Source: Prochlorococcus marinus
Lineage (GTDB): Bacteria; Cyanobacteriota; Cyanobacteriia; PCC-6307; Cyanobiaceae
Reading direction: 5' to 3'
Assembly (NCBI RefSeq): GCF_001180245.1
Contig: NZ_CVSV01000131.1
Span: forward strand, 1 to 64,000
Length of the DNA stretch: 64,000 nucleotides
How positions within the stretch are numbered: the first letter of the stretch is position 1; every line of letters starts with the position of its first letter. Below are positions 56,699 through 64,000 of this stretch, in pieces. Made by a program: the position numbers and the translations under genes. The notes under the pieces are model-generated. The model worked only from the letters and a program-made list of their open reading frames with translations. It ran no database searches and was not told where the DNA came from.

Positions 56699-56728
56699 AT
56701 TATAAGCGTATTTTTAACTGCATGTCTA
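56699..56728 (-). promoter_or_regulatory. Sigma70 promoter of the DUF4278 gene
   Basis: TATAAT at 56704-56699 and TAGACA at 56728-56723 (one mismatch to TTGACA), spaced by 18 nt. The predicted start is ~56692, directly before the riboswitch and inside the NtcA palindrome. Confidence 0.65.
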
Positions 56729-56854
56729 GCTTTAACAAATAGAAACGAAGATTTAATATTTTTTTAATTATTATCTTAGGTAAATTTTTTTATAAATAGT
56801 CTCTAAAAAGGTTTATGTTTATATTTGGTTTAATCTTCATGTAACTATTTATTT

Positions 56855-57112
56855 ATGACAGGTTTTTTATATTTCTTGGGAAATACTTTAAGGTGGCCAG
56901 TTTTAAAGCCAAAAGAATTTTTTTCACTACATGCTTATTTTTCAATTATTTATTTGATAACTTTTACTTTGAGTAAATATGATGTAAGCCAATCAAATTT
57001 AGTTTTTACTTTAGGAATTCTTGCACCTCTTTTAATCGCTATTGGTCAAGGACTTCCAATTGATTGCCTTGATATGGAATCATCTTTGTTGAAGGAATTA
57101 AAAACTAAATAA
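56855..57112 (+). CDS. Small membrane protein (85 aa)
   Basis: FLYFLGNTLRWPVLKPKEFF, then two spans (AYFSIIYLITFTL and LVFTLGILAPLLIAIGQ). Unknown function; a predicted 2-span topology. Divergent from the DUF4278 gene with a 5' gap of ~130 nt beyond its promoter. Confidence 0.6.
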   Translation: MTGFLYFLGNTLRWPVLKPKEFFSLHAYFSIIYLITFTLSKYDVSQSNLVFTLGILAPLLIAIGQGLPIDCLDMESSLLKELKTK

Positions 57113-57134
57113 TATATATTTCAGTTAAAAATTT

Positions 57135-57380
57135 TTATAAAACTTGGACAACTTCGCTTATTTCAGGAATCATTTCTTTTAACTTTCTTTCAATACCCAT
57201 TTTGAGAGTCATAGTGCTACTTGGGCAACTACCACATGCTCCTTGAAGTCTGACTTTGACAATTGGACCATCTATTTCTGCAATCTCCACATTACCTCCA
57301 TCAGAAATTAAAAAAGGTCTTAGCTCGTCAAGGACTTTTTCTACATTTTCGTTTGTCAGCGAGAGTGTTTCAGTACTCAT
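57135..57380 (-). CDS. NifU-like Fe-S scaffold (Nfu domain)
   Basis: 81 aa, the isolated Nfu domain. [20 protein letters not shown] then [20 protein letters not shown] with the CxxC that binds an Fe-S cluster between subunits. Supplies Fe-S clusters to photosystem I and other targets in cyanobacteria (NfuA/CnfU). Divergent from mqo. Confidence 0.93.
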   Translation of the reverse strand: MSTETLSLTNENVEKVLDELRPFLISDGGNVEIAEIDGPIVKVRLQGACGSCPSSTMTLKMGIERKLKEMIPEISEVVQVL

Positions 57381-57450
57381 AATTTTGTATTAACTTTATA
57401 ATAAGCCTAGAAAGAAATCTGATTAATTGCAAAAAAGATAATTTTCTGTT

Positions 57451-58947
57451 GTGACTTCATCCAAAAATTCCACTAATGACAATAGTTACTTTGATGCAGT
57501 CTTAGTAGGAGCAGGGATAATGAGTAGTACTTTAGCCCTCCTAATTTCAGAAGTTTTACCAGATATAAAATTTCTTATTATAGAAAAATTAAATGCTCCA
57601 GGAAGTGAAAGTACTGGCGCTTTTAATAATGCAGGTACAGGACATGCCGCTAATTGCGAATTAAACTATACCCCTTTAGATGAAAAAGGAAATCTAAAAA
57701 TAGATAAAGCGCTCTCAATAAATCGTTCTTTTGAAACATCCATGTCTTTATGGGCCTCATTGTATGAAGCTGGGAAAATTGATATTAAGAAGTTTCTAAA
57801 ATTTATTCCTCATATTAGCTTTGTGTCTGGTCAGGATAATATTTCTTTTTTAAAAAAAAGATTTCAGAAAATGACCGATAATCCTGAATTTATCGATATG
57901 GAATTTTCTACATCTTTTGATCAAATTTCATCATGGGCTCCTCTAATAACAAAAGATAGAAATCAATCTACTCAAATTGCTGCTACAAGAATAGGTAGAG
58001 GAACTGATATTAATTTTGAGGCTTTAACTAAAGAGTATTTGTCATTAGTTTCCTTAAACAAAAATGTTGAAATTAGATACAAAACAGAATTATTAGATTT
58101 AAAGAAAATTGATAAAAAACAATGGGAACTAGAAATCAGTTCTGAAGGTAGAAAAACTTCAATTAGAACTGGTTACGTTTTTCTTGGTGCTGGTGGAAAA
58201 ACAATTAATTATTTACAAAAATCAAAAATTCCAGAAGCAAAAAGTTATGGTGGATTCCCTGTTAGTGGGAAATGGCTTATTTGCGAGAAAAAAGATCTTA
58301 CAGAAAAACATAACTCAAAAGTTTATGGTAAAGCTGATATTGGATCGCCACCAATGTCTGTGCCTCATTTAGACACCAGATGGATTGATGATAAAAAACT
58401 TCTTTTATATGGACCTTTTGCTGGATTTACAACGAAATTTCTAAAACAAAGCTCATACTTTGACTTATTTAGTTCAATTAAAAAGAATAATATTTTTTCT
58501 ATGTTAGACGTTGGTTTCAAGAACAACGATTTAATTAATTACCTAATATCACAATCATTAAAGAACCATAACTCAAGAGTTGAGAATTTAAAGAATATGA
58601 TGCCATCAGCTAATCCTTCTGATTGGTATTTAAAGAATGCTGGTCAAAGAGTCCAAATAATTAAAAAAACTGAAGGTGGTGGTACTTTGAAATTTGGAAC
58701 TGAGATTGTAAATTCATCTGATGGATCATTATCTGCTTTGTTGGGAGCCTCTCCGGGAGCAAGTACTGCGGTTTCAATTATGGTTGAGGTTCTTGAAAAA
58801 TCTGCTTTATTTTTAAACGATAACTATAATCTTAAGAAAAAAATAAATGACTTAATTTATCCAGAACTATCAGTCTCTGAAAATTACAGTACCTTCATAA
58901 AAGAAATTAAAAAAAGAAATAATTCCATTTTTGGTTTCCATCCATAA
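57451..58947 (+). CDS. mqo: Malate:quinone oxidoreductase
   Basis: 498 aa, GTG start. [20 protein letters not shown] is the FAD dinucleotide loop, [20 protein letters not shown] the family signature and [15 protein letters not shown] the C-terminal region. Oxidises malate with transfer of electrons to the quinone pool on the membrane. ATG alternatives are internal; GTG fits the family N-terminus. Confidence 0.94.
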   Translation: MTSSKNSTNDNSYFDAVLVGAGIMSSTLALLISEVLPDIKFLIIEKLNAPGSESTGAFNNAGTGHAANCELNYTPLDEKGNLKIDKALSINRSFETSMSLWASLYEAGKIDIKKFLKFIPHISFVSGQDNISFLKKRFQKMTDNPEFIDMEFSTSFDQISSWAPLITKDRNQSTQIAATRIGRGTDINFEALTKEYLSLVSLNKNVEIRYKTELLDLKKIDKKQWELEISSEGRKTSIRTGYVFLGAGGKTINYLQKSKIPEAKSYGGFPVSGKWLICEKKDLTEKHNSKVYGKADIGSPPMSVPHLDTRWIDDKKLLLYGPFAGFTTKFLKQSSYFDLFSSIKKNNIFSMLDVGFKNNDLINYLISQSLKNHNSRVENLKNMMPSANPSDWYLKNAGQRVQIIKKTEGGGTLKFGTEIVNSSDGSLSALLGASPGASTAVSIMVEVLEKSALFLNDNYNLKKKINDLIYPELSVSENYSTFIKEIKKRNNSIFGFHP

Positions 58948-59002
58948 TTCTAATTAGCTAATATTAATCAAGATGTAATAAGAGGAGATTTTTTCTTTCT
59001 AT

Positions 59003-60811
59003 ATGACTGATATATCGGTTTCAAAAATTAGAAATTTCTGCATAATCGCTCATATTGACCATGGTAAATCTACCCTTGCAGATAGGTTGCTTCAAGATAC
59101 TGGTACTGTGCAGCAAAGGGATATGCAAGAACAATTTTTGGACAGTATGGATCTTGAAAGAGAGAGAGGAATTACTATCAAGTTACAGGCCGCAAGGATG
59201 AAATATAAAGCTGACGATTCCCAAGAATATGTTTTGAACTTAATAGATACTCCAGGGCATGTTGATTTCTCTTATGAGGTTAGTAGATCTCTTCAAGCTT
59301 GTGAAGGCGCCTTACTTGTTGTTGATGCAAGTCAAGGAGTAGAAGCTCAAACCTTAGCTAATGTTTATCTTGCCTTAGAAAATAATCTTGAAATAATTCC
59401 TGTTTTAAATAAAGTTGATTTACCAGGGGCTGATGCTGAAAAAATAAAACAAGAAATAGAGGAAATTATTGGACTTGATACATCTAATGCAATAAATTGT
59501 TCAGCAAAAACTGGAGTTGGTATTAAAGATATTTTGGAAGCAATCGTGAGAAGAGTACCTCCTCCTCAAGATGAAATTAAACTTCCTACAAAGGCACTGA
59601 TTTTTGATTCTTATTATGATCCGTACAGGGGAGTTATTGTTTATTTCAGGGTGATATCTGGGTCTCTAAATAAGAGAGAAAAAATATTATTAATGGCAAG
59701 TAAGAAAAATTATGAACTCGATGAGATAGGAATAATGGCCCCTGATCAGCAGCAAGTTGATGAATTACATGCAGGAGAAGTTGGTTATTTAGCTGCTTCT
59801 ATAAAATCAGTTGCTGATGCGAGAGTAGGAGATACGATTACTCTTTTAAATTCACCTGCCAATGATCCTTTGCCTGGATATAAGACAGCAAATCCTATGG
59901 TTTTTTGTGGCTTATTCCCGACTGATGCTGATCAATTCCCAGATTTAAGAGTATCACTAGAAAAATTACAATTATCTGATGCAGCTTTAAAATATGAGCC
60001 CGAAACCAGTAGCGCAATGGGCTTCGGATTTAGGTGCGGATTCCTAGGACTTCTTCATATGGAGATTGTTCAAGAAAGATTAGAAAGAGAATATGACTTG
60101 GATCTAATCGTAACGGCACCATCAGTTATTTATAAAGTTAATTTAAATCAGCAGGAACATATCTTTATTGATAATCCTTCTACAATTCCTGATCCACAAC
60201 TTAGAGAATCAATAGAAGAGCCTTATGTAAAAATGGAAATTTATGCTCCCAATGAATTTAATGGAACATTAATGGGTTTATGTCAGGAAAGAAGGGGTGT
60301 ATTTATAGATATGAAATACATAACAACAGATCGAGTTACCTTGATTTATGAAATTCCATTAGCAGAAGTTGTTACAGATTTCTTTGATCAAATGAAAAGT
60401 AGAACCCAAGGGTATGCATCAATGGAATATCATTTGATTGGCTATAGAAAAAATGACCTTGTTAGATTAGATGTTCTAATAAATTCAGAAAGAGCAGATC
60501 CATTAACTTCTATTGTTCATAAAGATAAGGCTTATGGAATTGGCAGAAGTTTAGTTGAGAAATTAAAAGAACTTATTCCAAAACAACAATTTAAAATACC
60601 TATTCAAGCATCAATCGGTAGCAGGATTATTGCAAGTGAAAGCATAAGTGCTTTGCGAAAAGATGTTTTATCTAAATGTTATGGCGGGGATATTTCTAGG
60701 AAAAAGAAACTTTTAAAGAAACAAGCCAAAGGTAAAAAGAGGATGAAGGCAATGGGTAAAGTTGAAGTCCCTCAAGAAGCTTTTATGGCAGTCTTGAAAT
60801 TAAACCAGTAA
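59003..60811 (+). CDS. lepA: Elongation factor 4 (LepA)
   Basis: 602-aa translational GTPase. [21 protein letters not shown]-loop, [16 protein letters not shown] switch, and the LepA-specific C-terminal domain [20 protein letters not shown] and [19 protein letters not shown]. Back-translocates or remodels elongating ribosomes. Full length and ATG start. Confidence 0.96.
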
Positions 60812-60890
60812 TTTCTTTTAATTTAAAATTTATAGCTATTTATTTCTAAAAGAATTGGGTATATTTCATTTATATCTTTAAAAAAAGATT

Positions 60891-61733
60891 TTGGATATTA
60901 ACTCATTTAAGCGTGTCGGCGCAAATATCAGAAAAGCTGGATTTTTAATTGTACTTTTTTATCTTCTTGTTGTTTTAATAATGAAATTTTTAGAGGCCAA
61001 TAATTTTTTTGGCTATTCATTTTCAATGTTAAGCAATGATATCTTTGCCCCTCCTTCTCTTAATCATTTTTGTGGCACAGATAGATTAGGAAGAGATGTT
61101 TGCTTAAGAACTTTGCAAGGATCATCATTAGCGATAGAAGTTGTATTCTTAGCTATTCTTTTTTCATTAAGTTTGGGTTTGCCATTGGGATTATTAAGTG
61201 GATATTTTGGTGGTTATTTTGATAAATGTTTATCACTAATAATGGATACTATTTTTTCAATACCTGTAATTTTACTTTCAGTTGTTGTGGCTTTTGTATT
61301 GGGTAAGGGTATCCTTAACGCGGCTTTGGCATTGTGTATTGTTTACTCTCCTCAATATTTTAGATTAATCAGAAATCAGACAATATTGGTTAAATCCGAA
61401 ACTTATGTGGAGGCAGCTCAAGTTGCAGGAGCTGATGTTAAAAAAATTATTTTTAAATATATTCTCCCAAATGTAATAACACCATTGCCTATTCTGCTTA
61501 CCCTAAATGCTGCAGATGCTGTTTTGGTATTAGGAAGTTTAGGATTTTTAGGCCTTGGCGTTCCTGCGGATGTCCCAGAGTGGGGAAGTGATTTAAATCT
61601 GGCTCTTGCCGCTTTACCTACAGGTATCTGGTGGACGGCTTTGTTCCCAGGTTTGGCAATGTTTTTTTTAGTTTTAGGTCTTTCTTTTATCGGAGAGGAC
61701 CTTGAAGAAATTTTTGATAGTCAAAATTCTTAA
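60891..61733 (+). CDS. Dipeptide/oligopeptide-type ABC transporter permease
   Basis: 280 aa, TTG start. Six-span permease; LNHFCGTDRLGRDVCLRTLQ is the DppC-like signature and EAAQVAGADVKKIIFKYILP the EAA loop contacting the ATPase. A sole permease here; its partners are elsewhere. Substrate unknown (peptide or nickel by family). Confidence 0.88.
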   Translation: MDINSFKRVGANIRKAGFLIVLFYLLVVLIMKFLEANNFFGYSFSMLSNDIFAPPSLNHFCGTDRLGRDVCLRTLQGSSLAIEVVFLAILFSLSLGLPLGLLSGYFGGYFDKCLSLIMDTIFSIPVILLSVVVAFVLGKGILNAALALCIVYSPQYFRLIRNQTILVKSETYVEAAQVAGADVKKIIFKYILPNVITPLPILLTLNAADAVLVLGSLGFLGLGVPADVPEWGSDLNLALAALPTGIWWTALFPGLAMFFLVLGLSFIGEDLEEIFDSQNS

Positions 61734-61738
61734 TAAAT

Positions 61739-62410
61739 TTAGTTATCTGTAACAGGATCAAGTTCTCCTTGATCATTCAACTTTGGATATTCTTTAGCTG
61801 ATTTTTTATACACCGCAGCTAATTCTGGGTAACACCATTCAAAAAGTGTTTTTTGATATTCATCCATATTTAACCCTTCTCCATTAGCGGGCAATATACC
61901 TTTATTTTTTCTTTGGCGAACAGCTTCAAATAATAATATAGAAGCAGCAACTGAAACATTCAGAGATTGAACCATACCTCTCATAGGTATAAAAATTGAT
62001 TGATCAACCATTGATATAAGTTCATTACTTAGTCCCCATTTTTCTGCTCCTAAAACAAAACATGTATTTTGAGAATAATCAAAATTTCTATAATCTACTG
62101 ATTCACTATTAAGAGTCGTTCCATATAATTTAAAGCCCTTATTCTTTAAATCAGATATTGCAGTGATAGTGTTTTCATGATTATTCAGTTTTACCCATTT
62201 TTGACTTCCTTGAGCTGTACTATTAAAAGTCTTAACAGCATTCGTTTTGCTAATAAAATTTGCTTCGAAAACTCCTGCCGCATCACATGTCCTTAATATC
62301 GCCGATAAATTATGTGGTTTATTGACATCCTCAACTAAAACAGTCAAGTTTTTCATTCTGCAATCTAAAACATTTTTGATTCGTTCAAATCTTCTCGGCA
62401 AAATTGACAT
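61739..62410 (-). CDS. trmH: SpoU-family tRNA 2'-O-methyltransferase (TrmH-like)
   Basis: 223 aa. RRFERIKNVLDCRMKNLTVL, then VEDVNKPHNLSAILRTCDAA and CFVLGAEKWGLSNELISMVD with MRGMVQSLNVSVAASILLFE, form the alpha/beta-knot SAM site. Likely TrmH methylating Gm18 of tRNA; related rRNA methylases cannot be fully excluded. Converges with the permease (5 nt apart). Confidence 0.9.
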   Translation of the reverse strand: MSILPRRFERIKNVLDCRMKNLTVLVEDVNKPHNLSAILRTCDAAGVFEANFISKTNAVKTFNSTAQGSQKWVKLNNHENTITAISDLKNKGFKLYGTTLNSESVDYRNFDYSQNTCFVLGAEKWGLSNELISMVDQSIFIPMRGMVQSLNVSVAASILLFEAVRQRKNKGILPANGEGLNMDEYQKTLFEWCYPELAAVYKKSAKEYPKLNDQGELDPVTDN

Positions 62411-62506
62411 TTATAATTAGTTCACACTTTTAAATTATATTTAAAAAATATTGATTACCTATTAAATCTCTTGGTTTATAATATTTTGGTAGTTTAATTT
62501 AACTCA

Positions 62507-62710
62507 ATGGCATACATAGAATGGGACTATACATTAATAACAAGCATGGTAGAAAAACAAGGTTGGAATTTACCTGATCGTGAATCGGAAGAATGGAATA
62601 AATTTAACGATGAATTAGGAGAAAAAATGCGAGGTGTTGGACTTATTTTTGAAAAATATTGTAAATTCACCCCTGACGTAGGAGAAGGAGTTCATCTTCT
62701 AGATGACTGA
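62507..62710 (+). CDS. Small hypothetical protein (67 aa)
   Basis: MAYIEWDYTLITSMVEKQGW then LPDRESEEWNKFNDELGEKM and RGVGLIFEKYCKFTPDVGEG. Soluble; TATAAT at 62477-62482 lies in its leader. Followed by a stem-loop at 62724-62757. Confidence 0.55.
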   Translation: MAYIEWDYTLITSMVEKQGWNLPDRESEEWNKFNDELGEKMRGVGLIFEKYCKFTPDVGEGVHLLDD

Positions 62711-62723
62711 TCATAAATAGTTT

Positions 62724-62757
62724 TAAACCATTGATGTATCCCTTAATCAATGGTTTA
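62724..62757 (+). terminator. Stem-loop after the 67-aa gene
   Basis: TAAACCATTGA and its perfect complement (11 bp) around a 12-nt loop. The 3' flank TTAATTAAC is not a clear U-tract, so a processing or weak terminator element. Confidence 0.5.
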
Positions 62758-62887
62758 TTAATTAACAAGATAATATAATTTCACTAAATTAGAACTGGCA
62801 ATTATTAAGGCTTTATAAAGCTTGTACTCTAAAAAAATTTTTTTATTCCACAAAAAAGTTATTTAATTTCTATATTTGAATAAAAAT

Positions 62888-63280
62888 ATGAAAAATAAAT
62901 TAACCTTTTTATTCGATGGTGGTTGTCCACTTTGTTTGAGGGAAACAAATTTTCTTAAAAAAAGAGATACCTTAAATCAAATTGCATTTATAGATATTAA
63001 TAGTAAGGATTATGATCAAAGTCTTTTTAATGACATCTCATATTCAGAAGCTATGTCAAACCTGCATGGGATTATTGAAAATGGTGAAATTATTAGGGGA
63101 CTAGATGTACTTGCATATTCTTATGAATTAGTTGGTTTAGGTTGGGTTTATTATCCCTTGAAGATTAAGCTCTTATCTCCATTATTGAGATTGGTTTACA
63201 GATATTGGGCAAAATATAGACTTCAAATTACAGGTAGATCCGATATTGAAAAACTTTGTACCTCACAATGTGAACAATAA
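62888..63280 (+). CDS. DCC-family thiol-disulfide oxidoreductase (DUF393)
   Basis: 130 aa from the ATG at 62888 (a TTG four codons upstream is possible). TFLFDGGCPLCLRETNFLKK is the D-G-G-C-P-L-C motif (Cys13/Cys16) of the DCC family; no other known catalytic domain. First of four clustered plus-strand genes (DCC, TIGR03643, DUF2256, photolyase-related). Confidence 0.88.
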   Translation: MKNKLTFLFDGGCPLCLRETNFLKKRDTLNQIAFIDINSKDYDQSLFNDISYSEAMSNLHGIIENGEIIRGLDVLAYSYELVGLGWVYYPLKIKLLSPLLRLVYRYWAKYRLQITGRSDIEKLCTSQCEQ

Positions 63281-63282
63281 AT

Positions 63283-63519
63283 ATGGAAAGTATCGATATA
63301 GACAGAATAATAGAAATGTGTTGGGAAGATAGAACACCCTTTGAAGCTATCGAGTATCAATTTGGTTTAAAAGAGGAAGATGCGATAAAAATTATGCGTC
63401 AAAATCTTAAACCCAAATCTTTCAAAGTCTGGAGAAAGAGAGTTTCGGGAAGAAATACAAAACATATGGCCCTTAAAGATTCAACTAGATTTAAATCTAC
63501 TCATAAAAGAAAATTATAA
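63283..63519 (+). CDS. TIGR03643 / DUF2805 family protein
   Basis: 78 aa. IDRIIEMCWEDRTPFEAIEY and FGLKEEDAIKIMRQNLKPKS then WRKRVSGRNTKHMALKDSTR match the short helical TIGR03643 family, typically next to cryptochrome/photolyase genes. Starts 2 nt after the DCC stop; in one operon. Confidence 0.88.
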   Translation: MESIDIDRIIEMCWEDRTPFEAIEYQFGLKEEDAIKIMRQNLKPKSFKVWRKRVSGRNTKHMALKDSTRFKSTHKRKL

Positions 63520-63522
63520 ATT

Positions 63523-63654
63523 TTGAAAAATCTTTCTACTAAAACTTGTCCTGTTTGCAATAGGCCATTTGAGTGGCGTAAAAAATGGAAAAAGTGTTGG
63601 GATGATGTTATCTACTGTTCAAAAAGATGCAGTAACAGAAAGTCGCAAAGATGA
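63523..63654 (+). CDS. DUF2256 zinc-ribbon protein
   Basis: 43 aa, TTG start. Cys at 9, 12, 32 and 36 ([20 protein letters not shown] and [10 protein letters not shown]) fit the DUF2256 four-Cys zinc knuckle. Its stop overlaps the start of the next gene (ATGA), so it is translationally coupled to the photolyase-related protein. Confidence 0.88.
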   Translation: MKNLSTKTCPVCNRPFEWRKKWKKCWDDVIYCSKRCSNRKSQR

Positions 63655-64000
63655 AACAAATATCAATTATTTTCCCCAATCAACTTTTTAGAGAAAGCCC
63701 AATCTTAAAAATAAATTGTGAAGTTTTGATTTTGGAAGACTCATTATTTTTTGGAAATGATAAATTTCATAAATTAATTAACCATAAAAATAAGTTAGTT
63801 TTTCATAGAGCATCTATGCTCGCTTATAAAAATTATTTAGAAATATCTGGCTTTAAAGTTTTATATATCGAAAACAAGAATAATGTTTCTACAGTTGATC
63901 ATTTATCGGAACTTATTAAAAATAAATATCAGAAAATAAATCTCATTGACCCTCATGATTTTTTAATAATGAAGAGGATTAATAATTTTGTTGAAAGTAA
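63651..64000 (+). CDS. FeS-BCP/CryPro photolyase-related protein, truncated
   Basis: 116 codons visible, running off the window end. [20 protein letters not shown] then [20 protein letters not shown] and [20 protein letters not shown] match the N-terminus of the iron-sulfur prokaryotic (6-4) photolyase/cryptochrome group (deoxyribodipyrimidine photolyase-related protein). A second photolyase-type gene besides 22679-24175. Overlaps DUF2256 by 4 nt. Confidence 0.85.
   Translation, partial: MKQISIIFPNQLFRESPILKINCEVLILEDSLFFGNDKFHKLINHKNKLVFHRASMLAYKNYLEISGFKVLYIENKNNVSTVDHLSELIKNKYQKINLIDPHDFLIMKRINNFVES

Overview
The window is chromosomal DNA of a marine picocyanobacterium, almost certainly a high-light-adapted Prochlorococcus. 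I infer this from the very AT-rich sequence, compact genes with many GTG/TTG starts, the picocyanobacterial gene neighbourhoods (psaE-mutM, aroQ-miaE-cobI, pipX-pipY-sepF-proC, pdhC-queA-cysK-metB), a plastoquinol terminal oxidase, a mini high-light-inducible (Hli) protein, PsaE, PipX and many very small conserved-looking membrane proteins. I cannot assign a strain.

Layout. 1-2.87 kb: 3' part of an rRNA operon (23S, 5S, strong terminator). 2.87-7.3 kb: mutM and psaE (minus strand), a LysM protein, an aldehyde dehydrogenase, and a two-domain GNAT acetyltransferase. 7.3-21 kb: an accessory-looking stretch dominated by short genes, including DUF3104, an Hli-like peptide with a TTG start, PTOX, a possible LexA-controlled gene, a CrtI/CRTISO-like oxidase, a Nif11-like peptide, TatA, PrxQ, ArfB, DUF1651, a CPBP protease and about a dozen ORFs under 60 codons not obvious in a simple ORF list. 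21.0-21.33 kb: a structured non-coding RNA candidate with an intrinsic terminator. 21.4-26.8 kb: proline iminopeptidase, photolyase/cryptochrome, tenA-thiD (thiamine salvage), cupin DUF985. 25.7-30.3 kb: a second small-gene stretch with a likely pseudogene, an ABM-like protein, DUF3764 and a tandem of two tiny membrane peptides, bordered by tRNA-Thr(GGT) and tRNA-Tyr(GTA).

30.6-55 kb is core genome: aroQ-miaE-cobI-DUF1823, der-ecfT-pipX-pipY-sepF-proC, a GT4 glycosyltransferase, recO-deoC-hpf (minus), lipB-acyl-ACP/CoA synthetase-ylqD-pdhC-queA, cysK and two trans-sulfuration PLP enzymes (minus), rpsD, yidD-glutaredoxin-murE, an SDR and a class V aminotransferase. 55.5-64 kb: ArsM-like methyltransferase, a DUF4278 peptide gene with a composite control region, nfu, mqo, lepA, a dipeptide-type permease, a SpoU-family tRNA methyltransferase, and a DCC / TIGR03643 / DUF2256 / FeS-photolyase cluster truncated by the window end.

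The most interesting single locus is 56.43-56.73 kb: a consensus sigma70 promoter, a perfect NtcA palindrome at the predicted start site, and a pseudoknotted 5' leader matching the glutamine-II (downstream-peptide) riboswitch, all in front of a DUF4278 (PirA-like) peptide gene. That would be double nitrogen control of one small regulator. Together with PipX/PipY at 35.4-36.3 kb the window carries a notable share of the PII/NtcA nitrogen circuitry.
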